From assembly GCA_021648485.1 (NCBI GenBank), contig JAKISS010000018.1, positions 1 to 49,790 of the forward strand: a stretch of DNA of 49,790 nucleotides. The letters are read 5' to 3'. The notes under the pieces were generated by a model that ran no database searches, was not told where the DNA came from, and saw only the letters and a list, made by a program, of their open reading frames with translations. Positions 38,747 through 46,287 of this stretch are shown here, in pieces; within the stretch, counting starts at the first letter, position 1, and every line of letters starts with the position of its first letter. The DNA is from Gammaproteobacteria bacterium. GTDB taxonomy: Bacteria; Pseudomonadota; Gammaproteobacteria; SZUA-152. Both the position numbers and the translations under genes were made by a program.

Positions 38747-38772
38747 GGTGGAACAAGCACAGCGGTTCCACC
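38747..38772 (+). repeat. Dispersed hairpin repeat (GGTGGAAC family)
   Basis: GGTGGAAC-AAGCACAGCG-GTTCCACC has one loop change from the core. It lies 31 bases from the previous copy in opposite orientation, so the pair can also fold as one larger hairpin. Confidence 0.88.
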
Positions 38773-38810
38773 AGGTTGCTCACAAAACGATTTAGCCCTT
38801 AATTCACATT

Positions 38811-39815
38811 CTAATACGAGCCAATGCCTCGACTCATCACCTTAATGACATTATTCTTTCTTTCCAGCAGGCTGTACATACGCAGCGTGGTGCGACCGAT
38901 AACCGCTTCGCTGCTCACCAGAAAATACTCACTGCTGACGCTGACCAATTTCGTGTCCAGGGTAACATTGTAATCATCTTTCAATTTTTTCACGAACTCG
39001 GCCACTGTTTCAAAAGCCATGTTCACGCGCATTGCCGCCAACTCGGTGGCAATGCGCGGGGTAATGTCTTCATGCAGACTCAGCAATACCATTTCCGGTG
39101 CCGTATTCACATTAATCGCAGTGCTGACAGGCAAGGCTGTCACTAACGGTAACAGGGCCGACACATCACGCAATGAAAGCCCGGCCACGGCCGCCAGCTC
39201 GCTGGGACTTGCCATCAGGCGATTAGCCGTCCGGTACGGCACATCCAACCCCAGGTACAGCAAATCTTCAGCACCATCGGCCAACGCATTGAGATTGGCA
39301 TCAATCCAATCGGCCACCCGGTTAGCCACGAAAGGTGAAAGTTGCACTTTTTCTTCCGCGAAACTGACCTGTGCAAGCAGCGACTGCAATATCTTGATTT
39401 GTACCTGATCCGGCTGACCATTTTTGGCCGCATTACTATTGTTAGCCGCATTGTTACCCACACTGACAGTGATAAGATTATTCAGATTAAACCGGCCTTG
39501 CAGGTCTTCAACACTGCCTGTAATAACACCACCCTCGATGGGAATGGGTGGTAGCTTCATTGCCCAATCCTCGGTCAATGTATCAATTTGCGTTTTTTGC
39601 TTGTCTTCTTTTAACATCTGGGTGGCCCAGGATTCTGCGGCAAGCGCGTACATATAGGCTTGATCCGCTTCCAGCATGTTACCGGTACGGCGAATATCCA
39701 GCTGTTGCCGCGAGGCCATGGCCACGGCAACCACGGTGACCAATGCGGCAACCAGTAACGCTGTAATCAGCGCCACGCCCTGTTGTTTGTGTTTAGGGCT
39801 CACAAACATCATCAA
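38811..39815 (-). CDS. gspK: Type II secretion minor pseudopilin GspK
   Basis: GspK caps the T2SS pseudopilus tip with GspI and GspJ. The 334 residues have a short leader MMMFVSPKHKQQG cut before VALITALLVAALVTVVAVA. Glu5 is replaced, which is normal for GspK, since it is thought to be first in the pilus. The large globular part includes the DLQGRFNLNNLI segment. The start overlaps gspJ by 4 bases. It is the last gene of the G-K run. Confidence 0.93.
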   Translation of the reverse strand: MMMFVSPKHKQQGVALITALLVAALVTVVAVAMASRQQLDIRRTGNMLEADQAYMYALAAESWATQMLKEDKQKTQIDTLTEDWAMKLPPIPIEGGVITGSVEDLQGRFNLNNLITVSVGNNAANNSNAAKNGQPDQVQIKILQSLLAQVSFAEEKVQLSPFVANRVADWIDANLNALADGAEDLLYLGLDVPYRTANRLMASPSELAAVAGLSLRDVSALLPLVTALPVSTAINVNTAPEMVLLSLHEDITPRIATELAAMRVNMAFETVAEFVKKLKDDYNVTLDTKLVSVSSEYFLVSSEAVIGRTTLRMYSLLERKNNVIKVMSRGIGSY

Positions 39816-40426
39816 CCGGGCACCCGGAACAGCCGGGTAATACGGCCTTCAGCTTTGGTTTCCAGCGTCACTTCTACCGCGCGGGGTGGTGTCGCGCTGG
39901 CTACCCCACCCAATTGACTGCTGGGCCAGGAATTCTGCCAGGCATTTTTGTCGTTGAGAAAACGTAATTCCAGCTTATCTACCCCCTCCAGCAACACACT
40001 TTCCAATGGTTCACTGTCCTGCGCGCGATCCAGCACATTCCAGTAAACGCGCAGTAAATTTCCGTCACGCAATCCGTAGGCCACCCGCTGTAAATTGCTG
40101 CGCGCCCGCCCTGCCGGATTGCGCCAGCCAGTACGTGTCAGTTCCAGTTGATAGCGCCCGGTCTCTACCCCCAGCATAGCGGGCCGTACTTCGGCATATT
40201 CGTTACGAATCGGACGATCAATCGCTTGTTCAATATCGCGACCTAACCATAAAAAGGTCATCTGTAGCTGACTGAGGCGCTCGGCATGCTGTGTCGTCAC
40301 CAGCCGGGCACTCATCACACTGTTAAGGCCGCTGTAAGCCATTGCCGCCAACAGTGCAAAAATACCCAGCGCCACCAATAATTCCAACAGGGTGAAACCC
40401 GCTTGTTGTTTGCCAGCCATGATCAC
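39812..40426 (-). CDS. gspJ: Type II secretion minor pseudopilin GspJ
   Basis: The 204 residues start at a GTG overlapping the gspI stop (GTGA); an ATG two codons later is an alternative. The leader MIMAGKQQAG precedes the PilD site and FTLLELLVALGIFALLAAMA with Glu5. The globular domain shows FLWLGRDIEQAIDRPIR, the GspJ pattern. It would form the tip complex with GspI and GspK. Confidence 0.92.
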   Translation of the reverse strand: MIMAGKQQAGFTLLELLVALGIFALLAAMAYSGLNSVMSARLVTTQHAERLSQLQMTFLWLGRDIEQAIDRPIRNEYAEVRPAMLGVETGRYQLELTRTGWRNPAGRARSNLQRVAYGLRDGNLLRVYWNVLDRAQDSEPLESVLLEGVDKLELRFLNDKNAWQNSWPSSQLGGVASATPPRAVEVTLETKAEGRITRLFRVPG

Positions 40427-40881
40427 GGCTGACCTATAAATCCGGTCAGCGTCACCAGAGGGGATTCATCATTTTCGTCCGAGCGCACACGCACATCCAC
40501 GCGGCGAATTTTCTGATTCGGTGTTTTGCTGACTTTCATCGACCAGAACCATTCGTGACGCGCCATCAGGGTACTGCCTTTGGTGGTGCTGGTAGACGGC
40601 CATTTTTTAGTGGCGTGCAATTCGGTCATTTTATTCATCGCCACCCAATGCGCATAGGTGCGTTGTTGCAGACTGGAAGCAGTACCCGCACTATTGGAAA
40701 CCGCGCTGGCAGCAGCGGCCAGAGAAAAGGCGATGACGGCCAGCGCAACAATCACTTCCAAAAGCGTGAAACCCTGGCAGCGGGTGGCTTTTAAAAAACC
40801 CCGACGGGACAATTGACCATTATTCCGGCACGGACTGGCGTGCGGTGATGATGAGGTTGAAAAAACCTTAGTCGTATTCAT
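40423..40881 (-). CDS. gspI: Type II secretion minor pseudopilin GspI
   Basis: The 152 residues from the ATG at 40881 overlap gspH by 14 bases and give an unusually long 36-residue leader before FTLLEVIVALAVIAFSLAA. A TTG further in (MSRRGFLKATRCQG) would give a 14-residue leader, nearer the family norm, so the true start is uncertain. The HWVAMNKMTELHA segment is typical of GspI. Confidence 0.88.
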   Translation of the reverse strand: MNTTKVFSTSSSPHASPCRNNGQLSRRGFLKATRCQGFTLLEVIVALAVIAFSLAAAASAVSNSAGTASSLQQRTYAHWVAMNKMTELHATKKWPSTSTTKGSTLMARHEWFWSMKVSKTPNQKIRRVDVRVRSDENDESPLVTLTGFIGQP

Positions 40882-41422
40882 CTTCTGCTGCCCGCGTCAG
40901 AATCAGTTTGCCATTAATCAAGCCTTGCAGTGAATACTCTTCATCTTCATCCGTTTTTAACGTCATCTGGAAAGGCGTGAGTTCACCACTGGAAAGAATA
41001 AAGATGCGCGGCAGATTTTCTTTGTCTTCAAAACTGGTCTCCGTACCTTCCAGAAATAATTCAAGTTCAACGACTTCGGGCAATGGCCGCTCACGCAACA
41101 GTTCATCTTCCTCCACCAACTGCCACTCTTTTTTGCCCAACGCCAAAAACCGGTAACGATCATGGTCAAATTCCAGAGCCAGTTCACGTCCCTGCAACAC
41201 CGCTTCTTCACCCGCCAGTTGAATCAAGCCATGCAGCCGTTCTGCCTCATCCTGCACAATACGACTGGAATTTTGACCAATGGACAGACTCGCAAAACTG
41301 ATAATGATACCGATGATCACAATCACCGCCAGCAACTCAAGCAGGGTAAAACCGGCCTGTGTCTTTCCTCCGGGGCATTTTGACAGTATGGGAGACAGGG
41401 GGGTGGTCATAAATTGCCTCAT
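40868..41422 (-). CDS. gspH: Type II secretion minor pseudopilin GspH
   Basis: AGGAG lies 5 bases before the ATG at 41422, giving 184 residues. A start at 41440 is less likely. The leader ends KTQAG before FTLLELLAVIVIIGIIISFA, with Glu5. The globular domain contains AERLHGLIQLAGEEAVLQGRE, the GspH pattern. It lies 38 bases after gspG. Confidence 0.9.
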   Translation of the reverse strand: MRQFMTTPLSPILSKCPGGKTQAGFTLLELLAVIVIIGIIISFASLSIGQNSSRIVQDEAERLHGLIQLAGEEAVLQGRELALEFDHDRYRFLALGKKEWQLVEEDELLRERPLPEVVELELFLEGTETSFEDKENLPRIFILSSGELTPFQMTLKTDEDEEYSLQGLINGKLILTRAAEDEYD

Positions 41423-41459
41423 CCGGGCTCCTGGCGACAAAAGTGACAGTCAGGAAACG

Positions 41460-41882
41460 CTATTGCAGACCCCAGTTACCCACATCGGCGTTGGCATCAT
41501 CACCACCGGGCTGACCATCAGCCCCCAGCGAAAAAACATCAATGGTGCCCTGTACACCGGGTGAAAGATACTGATAATCGCTCCCCCAAGGGTCTTTGGG
41601 CAGGCGATCCATGTACTGTTTCCAGTTTCGAGGCTCAGGTGTACCACTCGGTTTGCTAATCAGCGCCTGCAAACCCTGATCGGTATTGGGATAAACAAAG
41701 TTGTCGAGTTTATAAAGCTTCAGCGCACTTTCCAAAGCACGAATATCCGCTTGAGCCTTGGTGGTGCGCGCGGCATCAGGACGATCCATCACGCGCGGTA
41801 CAACAATGGCTGCCAGGATTCCGAGAATGACCACCACCACCATGACTTCGATAAGGGTAAATCCGGATTGTCGTCCTAGCAC
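41460..41882 (-). CDS. gspG: Type II secretion major pseudopilin GspG
   Basis: GspG is the main pseudopilus subunit. I start it at a GTG at 41882, giving a 7-residue leader (MLGRQSG) and 140 residues in total, the family size; AGG lies about 9 bases upstream. The mature part has FTLIEVMVVVVILGILAAIV, the ALKLYKLDN helix, and a WGSDYQYLSPG C-terminal calcium-binding region. The frame stays open to 42293 through a dispersed repeat, but that would put 130 residues before the PilD site and is rejected. Confidence 0.9.
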   Translation of the reverse strand: MLGRQSGFTLIEVMVVVVILGILAAIVVPRVMDRPDAARTTKAQADIRALESALKLYKLDNFVYPNTDQGLQALISKPSGTPEPRNWKQYMDRLPKDPWGSDYQYLSPGVQGTIDVFSLGADGQPGGDDANADVGNWGLQ

Positions 41883-42013
41883 AGGTTTATACCTGGAGCC
41901 TGTAAGTAATCGTGCTCGCAGAGTGTAAAATGTTGATTTGCAGAACGAATGACAACTTTGAGTGTAACCCTTATTGTGATTACCAAAAAGTTTCATCTCG
42001 CTCTGCGGAGCAA

Positions 42014-42057
42014 GAGCTTGTGCTCTGTAAGTGCGAACACTTGCAGGATTTAGGTTA
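42014..42057 (-). repeat. Partial copy of the 45650-45714 inverted-repeat element upstream of gspG
   Basis: Read on the minus strand this begins TTAACCTAAATCCTGCAAGTG and continues with a matching TCGCACT segment, like the first 48 bases of the element at 45650. The right terminal repeat is missing. Both copies can be read as an ...NLNPAS-R-...AQAL peptide. Confidence 0.6.
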
Positions 42058-42163
42058 AAGGTTTTCACGTTTGTCTCCATTCTTTTACACTGGCCTTTAT
42101 GATGATAATTTCTACTAAGATGAATACTAACACCAGCGCCCAATCTTGTGCGGCTGAAGCCGC

Positions 42164-42754
42164 GTGAATTCCGTGACGCTATCACAACTCCGCACTCATA
42201 GCTTGCTGCCGGTGGTCCTGACCCTGTGTGTGACGCTATTTGCACTGGGAGGTTCCGAGCTAACGGCCATTTTACGCTTTGATCGCGAGGCACTGCTGCA
42301 CGACGCTCAAGTCTGGCGACTGTTTACCGGCCACCTGGTACACCTGGGCTGGTCACACACGGGACTGAATATCGCAGGACTGGCATTGATCTGGGTATTG
42401 GTCGGCCATCGGTTTGATAATTGGCAATGGTCCGCCATTATCACCGTACTCATGCTGGGTATCAGCCTCGGCTTACTGCTCTTTAACCCAAAACTGGTTT
42501 GGTATGTGGGACTGTCCGGTGTGCTACACGGCATGTTGGTGGCGGGTGCTGTCGCCGATATTCGCAGTGGTGACAAAACTGCCTGGGTGCTGCTGATCCT
42601 GATTGTCGCAAAACTGGTATGGGAGCAAATCACCGGGGCTTTACCCGGCTCCGAGGCCGCAGCCGGGGGCAATGTCATCGTTGATGCTCACTTTTACGGC
42701 GGACTCATCGGGCTTGTGCTTGGCTTTTTGTTTAAACCTAAATTGATCAGTTAA
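42164..42754 (+). CDS. rrtA: Rhombosortase (rhomboid-family intramembrane protease)
   Basis: Rhombosortases cut GlyGly-CTERM proteins, many of them T2SS substrates, for attachment to the cell surface. The 196 residues have about six membrane helices, WRLFTGHLVHLGWSHTGLN near 49-67, the catalytic Ser in GLSGVLHG near 118, and the catalytic His in VDAHFYGG near 173. The length and HLGWSHTGLN pattern fit RrtA better than a housekeeping GlpG. Start codons are GTG at 42164 or 42173; a hairpin GCGGCT-GA-AGCCGC ends on the first. It is divergent from the pseudopilin operon. Confidence 0.85.
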   Translation: MNSVTLSQLRTHSLLPVVLTLCVTLFALGGSELTAILRFDREALLHDAQVWRLFTGHLVHLGWSHTGLNIAGLALIWVLVGHRFDNWQWSAIITVLMLGISLGLLLFNPKLVWYVGLSGVLHGMLVAGAVADIRSGDKTAWVLLILIVAKLVWEQITGALPGSEAAAGGNVIVDAHFYGGLIGLVLGFLFKPKLIS

Positions 42755-42795
42755 ACCGAGAACAGCCCGGCCATAAACCTGAAAACTTATCAGAT

Positions 42796-43176
42796 TTATT
42801 TCACTACTCGCAATTGCGGCCCACCGGGTTTGGGTTTTTCCTTGCCCGGCTCATCCGGGCTACGGTCTTCATCGTCGTTAAACACCATACCTCGGCCATT
42901 TTCGCGTGCGTAGATGGCCAGAACGGCTGGGACGGGTACACTGACATGCATGGGCTTGCCACTGAAACGCGCACTAAAGCTGACTTCTTCACCGGCCATA
43001 TCAAGATTCTGCACTGCCGAGGGAGCCACGTTGAGAATAATTTTACCGTTGTTGACATGCTCCACGGGCACCACCACATGAGGATGTTCGGCATTAACCA
43101 ACAAATACGGGGTCATGTTGTTATCAGCAATCCACTCGTAAATGGCACGCATCAAATAAGGTCGGCTGGAATTCAT
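42796..43176 (-). CDS. sspB: ClpXP adaptor SspB
   Basis: SspB binds ssrA-tagged proteins and delivers them to ClpXP. The 126 residues show the substrate-binding fold (RPYLMRAIYEWIADNNMTPYL at the start), an acidic flexible linker, and the C-terminal ClpX-binding tail LRVVK. It is cotranscribed with sspA, 42 bases upstream. Confidence 0.96.
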   Translation of the reverse strand: MNSSRPYLMRAIYEWIADNNMTPYLLVNAEHPHVVVPVEHVNNGKIILNVAPSAVQNLDMAGEEVSFSARFSGKPMHVSVPVPAVLAIYARENGRGMVFNDDEDRSPDEPGKEKPKPGGPQLRVVK

Positions 43177-43218
43177 CTTTCACACACTCGTACACAATAA
43201 AAACGATAGGCCATCGCG

Positions 43219-43842
43219 TTAACCTTCGCGCATTTCCCGCTCTTTGTCACTCAGACTGGTCTGAAAGGATTCAAGCTCAAACAAGCGTTGCGCATAATCT
43301 TCCAGCGGTTTGGCCACAGCAGATAACTTAATGCCATATATCGGCAGACGCCACAAAATAGGCGCTACGGCACAGTCCAGCAATGACAGCTCGTCGCTCA
43401 TAAAAAAAGGTTTTTGCTCAAAAATCGGGGCAATCACAGTCAGGCTGTCGCACAGCTCCTTCGCCACTTTTGCCTTGTCACGATTTTTTTGCAGCCGTTC
43501 CACCAAACCATCCCAATCCTGTTGAATACGGCACAGGGTCATGCGGCTTTGCGCGCGGGAAACGGGATCCACCGGCATCAGTGGCGGATGCGGAAAACGC
43601 TCATCCAAGTATTCCATAATGACCTGCGCATCATAAAGTACCAGTTCACGATCCACTAATGTGGGCACCTTGCCATAGGGGTTCAGTTCCATCAGATCTT
43701 CAGGTGGATGTGCAGGGTCCACATCGACGCTCTCAAAATTAATGCCTTTTTCGGCCAAAACGATGCGCACACGATGACTGTACAAATCGGTGACACCGGT
43801 AAAAAGGTTCATTATGGATTTTCTATTGGCCACGACTGACAT
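43219..43842 (-). CDS. sspA: Stringent starvation protein A
   Basis: SspA binds RNA polymerase and acts in stationary phase and acid stress. From the ATG at 43842 (GGAG 9 bases upstream) it has 207 residues beginning MSVVANRKSIMNLFTG. An upstream TTG at 43857 is rejected. It has the GST-like fold with YSHRVRIVLAEKGI and NPYGKVPTLVDREL but is not expected to be an active transferase. Confidence 0.96.
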   Translation of the reverse strand: MSVVANRKSIMNLFTGVTDLYSHRVRIVLAEKGINFESVDVDPAHPPEDLMELNPYGKVPTLVDRELVLYDAQVIMEYLDERFPHPPLMPVDPVSRAQSRMTLCRIQQDWDGLVERLQKNRDKAKVAKELCDSLTVIAPIFEQKPFFMSDELSLLDCAVAPILWRLPIYGIKLSAVAKPLEDYAQRLFELESFQTSLSDKEREMREG

Positions 43843-43895
43843 TTGCTGTTTCTCCAACTGCTACTGTCTAAGGAAATAATGCTTGAGAGGCGGGG

Positions 43896-43901
43896 ATTAT
43901 A
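43896..43901 (-). promoter_or_regulatory. Likely -10 box of sspAB
   Basis: A perfect TATAAT on the minus strand about 54 bases before the sspA start, in GGGTATAATCCCC context. No good -35 is seen, so an activator or extended promoter is possible. Confidence 0.5.
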
Positions 43902-44124
43902 CCCGAATAATCGGAAAACCCCTGAAATACCCTGCAAGACAATGATTTAACTGGGTTTCATATTTTAAATCAGTGGGTCAAGTTTGCCGATTTCACTGTT
44001 TCCAGACCAATCGCAGAAACACACAAAACTGTGAATATCCCGCCAATATTCTTTTTTCAACAAAACGACAAACACCACCACCCGCTTTGCCGAGTAGGGT
44101 TCCGCCAAATGGGAAGGGGGACAT

Positions 44125-44304
44125 ACCTAAAGAATGGAAATTAAATAATTCATACAAATGGCGCGCTGATTTTGTTCGTTCTGATTGAGTAAAAGTGCAG
44201 GAATAGTCGCTCTTATTTCGAGCTTTTACGATTGAGGAACGGGCAAAGACGGACTAAAGCAGAGATGCCAATGGTATAAGTTATTTAATTTCCATTCCTA
44301 AGGT
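44125..44304. mobile_element. 180-base MITE-like element with 37-base terminal inverted repeats
   Basis: The ends 44125-44161 and 44268-44304 are inverted copies with about seven mismatches, sharing the perfect core GAATGGAAATTAAATAA. A smaller internal pair (GTAAAAG/CTTTTAC) lies between. There is no coding region. Bases 43902-44124 to its left hold no gene I can support. Confidence 0.7.
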
Positions 44305-44385
44305 TCAATCAGCTATCGACCTCCATTTTGACTCGCCGCTTGCCAGTAAGTCGTTGCTGTATGAAAGAGGGATTTCCTGTTTCAG

Positions 44386-44407
44386 GCAATCAGGATTGCG
44401 GTTTTTT
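44386..44407 (+). terminator. Possible intrinsic terminator
   Basis: GCAAT-CAGG-ATTGC followed by GG and six T residues. No plus-strand gene ends here now, so it may be a leftover of transposon DNA. Bases 44305-44661 are otherwise non-coding, probably the right end of the IS110 element. Confidence 0.45.
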
Positions 44408-44661
44408 GTCGGCGGCAGTGAACATAGCGGCGATTTGCTATTCCTTGTAGCCTGTTGGTGAGAAGCTTTCTCCTCTGGCCTCGATGAGATCTGCGCGTAT
44501 CGTCCTAATCACCCTACCGGCCCTTAATGGCCCGTGGACTTAGCAGGTTTTCAATACGCCGGTCTTACCTGTGGTGTCATCTTGTTGACGTTATCTTCGC
44601 AATCGTGAGGCTTCACCCTCGGTTAAACGTTTAACTTTTCATGTTGAAAAACAGTCTTTGC

Positions 44662-44961
44662 TTATGTGCGACGATATTCTGTTCCTGAATGCAGCAAAAC
44701 CCATCCCATGCGAGCCAATTTATTGGCCAGCGCGACGGCGGCTTTATTCGTGCCGCGTCGTTCTTGAATACGGTTGATCCACCGGCTTAATCCGTCTTCT
44801 TTGTTTTTAGCATGCAGCACGACACTGCGCGCGCCATGAATCAATAGACTGCGCAGGTATTTGTCGCCACGCTTGCTGATGCCAAGCAACACCTCCTTAC
44901 CTCCGCTGCTGTGTTGGAATACGTTCTTTGCCAAATCCAATCCAACCGTTGTAATTTTCAT
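44662..44961 (-). pseudogene. IS110-family transposase with in-frame internal deletion
   Basis: The 99-residue product starts MKITTVGLDLAKNVFQ, the IS110 N-terminus with the first acidic residue of the DEDD nuclease. It continues directly with HSSGGKEVLLGISKRGDKYL and LLIHGARSVVLHAK, the C-terminal Transposase_20 region with its Ser. About 240 residues between them are missing, yet the frame is intact. GGAGGAGACCACG precedes the ATG. Full-length proteins have about 340 residues. It cannot be an active transposase. The 5' flank (44962-45188) may hold the element's non-coding end. Confidence 0.85.
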
Positions 44962-45188
44962 CGTGGTCTCCTCCTCTTTCGTTTGATGGTTGTTAACGTC
45001 TCCATCGTGGCGCAATTGATGCCGGTTTAGAAGAGGGAGGAGACCATCTCATCACCCTACGGCTAACAGCCAGGGTGCCGGGAATAAACACACCTTACGG
45101 GATTCTTGCGGGATGAAAACAGCGATGAACCAGCAATAAAAACGGCAATGTGCCCGCCCCGACCGGGACAAAGCACCTGCCAAAAAAA

Positions 45189-45574
45189 GGTGGAAGTCGG
45201 CCTGTAAGCCGGGTTCTGTCGAGAACAGTCATTCATCTGGCCAACGTGTCACCACGCGGCTCAAGCAACCTACCCGGGAACTTATGCGGGCCACATCAAT
45301 GTTCCCCTATTTGGTCTTGCTCCGAGTGGGGTTTACCCTGCCACCGTTGTTACCAACAGCGCGGTGCGCTCTTACCGCACCATTTCAACCTTACCTGTGC
45401 TCCGGCTCGAAAACCGGAGCCATCGGCGGTGTATTTTCTGCTGCACTTTCCGTAGGCTCACGCCCCCCAGGCGTTACCTGGCACTCTGCCCTATGGAGCC
45501 CGGACTTTCCTCCGCACCCGCCCTTCCGCAATAAAACGAAAAAGAGATGCCGCGACTGCCCAGCCGACTTCCGG
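45189..45574 (-). ncRNA. rnpB: RNase P RNA, class A
   Basis: The catalytic RNA that trims tRNA 5' leaders, on the minus strand. Matches to E. coli rnpB include GAGGAAAGTCCGGGCTCC, AGGGCAGAGTGCCAGGTAAC, GGTAAGAGCGCACCGCGC, the GACAGAACCCGGCTTA 3' region, and others. Helix P1 pairs GGAAGTCGGC (5' end, 45563-45572) with GCCGACTTCC (3' end, 45192-45201), and seven T residues follow as terminator. Reading frames on the opposite strand are shadows. Confidence 0.97.
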
Positions 45575-45649
45575 CGGCAAGCTTACGCAAGCGGAACGAA
45601 ACTAACAAGCGCATTTGTTTGTGAAACTCAACAAGGGCAGGCCTGCTAC

Positions 45650-45714
45650 TTAAACCTAAATCCTGCAAGTGCTCGCACTCACTCAGCGCAAGCACTCTCG
45701 GGATTTAGGTTTAA
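45650..45714. mobile_element. 65-base element with perfect 14-base terminal inverted repeats
   Basis: TTAAACCTAAATCC (45650-45663) and GGATTTAGGTTTAA (45701-45714) are perfect inverted copies, with an inner AGTGCT/AGCACT pair that completes a hairpin. A related partial copy lies upstream of gspG. It could be a REP/MITE-type unit mobilised in trans. Confidence 0.75.
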
Positions 45715-45803
45715 TACCAGCACGAACATACTTTCTTCACATTCCGTCATTGCACCCCTTGCCACCTTCTGCTGGCGTGGTCAAGCTTTTTGTGACACCC
45801 CAG

Positions 45804-45875
45804 TTAAGCCGCTTTTTTCACGTCCAATAATTTCTGTTCATAGTCACAGGGGCTCATGTCATCCAAAGCGGACGC
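45804..45875 (-). pseudogene. IS3-family transposase C-terminal scrap
   Basis: Twenty-three codons read ASALDDMSPCDYEQKLL and then to a stop. This fits the end of IS3 OrfB proteins (pattern HSALxxMSPxxYE). The bases after the stop, CTGGGGTGTCAC, resemble the end of such elements. An in-frame stop precedes it, and nothing else of the gene remains. Confidence 0.55.
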
Positions 45876-45983
45876 TTACGATTAATGGGTGATGCCAGCG
45901 CCTTAATTAAATAGTACTGGCTCAGTTTTCAGTTGTTGTTGACAACATCGGTATACTGCGCAGATACGATGGGTTTCTTAATA

Positions 45984-46109
45984 TTATATTTTACTTACAG
46001 TGCCATCACCCAGTCTGCTCGCCAGCTCGGGGCTAATCGCAGGATATTTAGCATCCTGTTTCGCTGAAAAACGCTCAAGCGCTTGTTTGGCATCTTGCAA
46101 GGTTGGCTG
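45984..46109 (-). pseudogene. IS256/mutator-type transposase scrap
   Basis: A 41-codon stretch includes LQDAKQALERFSAKQDAKYPAIS, which follows the ALxxFxxKWxxKYPxIS pattern near the C-terminus of IS256-type transposases. After PAIS the match is lost and a stop follows. The rest of 45876-46287 holds no gene I can support; ACCCC-TAAAGTAT-GGGGT at about 46236-46253 may be a hairpin after tamB. Confidence 0.45.
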
Positions 46110-46287
46110 CTCTAGAGTCCGTGGCGACCTTTTGACGATCTATCTACGGAACACCGTTAAGAGCTTTATGGGCAGTGCAGAGCTAAATCTGAGCCTTCGG
46201 GAATGCGGCCTCAATTGTGTGAGAAGACGGATATTACCCCATACTTTAGGGGTGGGGAAATCCAGTTATCGACGTCAGGCCGGTTGC

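Larger units (their letters stand above)
38464..38810. other. Intergenic region with two hairpin repeats and a weak 59-codon frame
   Basis: A frame from an ATG at 38567 to a TAG at 38746 could encode 59 residues starting MFLKIQKIKILHELTYIPL. It has no ribosome site and its last third is made of repeat DNA (GGTAALVPPY), so I treat it as doubtful. The A/T-rich first 100 bases hold nothing I recognise. Confidence 0.35.

Noticed and set aside
36959-38772. CRISPR array made of the repeated hairpins
   Set aside because: Copies are irregularly spaced by tens to over a thousand bases, occur in both orientations, and there are no spacers of constant length or cas genes.
41883-42293. N-terminal extension of gspG to a 277-residue protein
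   Set aside because: It would place over 130 residues before the prepilin cleavage site and reads through a dispersed repeat. A GTG at 41882 gives a normal leader.
43973-44188. 71-codon plus-strand frame
   Set aside because: Half of it lies in the inverted-repeat end of the MITE-like element, and there is no ribosome site.
45284-45892. 202-codon plus-strand frame and a shorter one at 45150-45455
   Set aside because: They are antisense to the RNase P RNA gene, whose structure explains the sequence.
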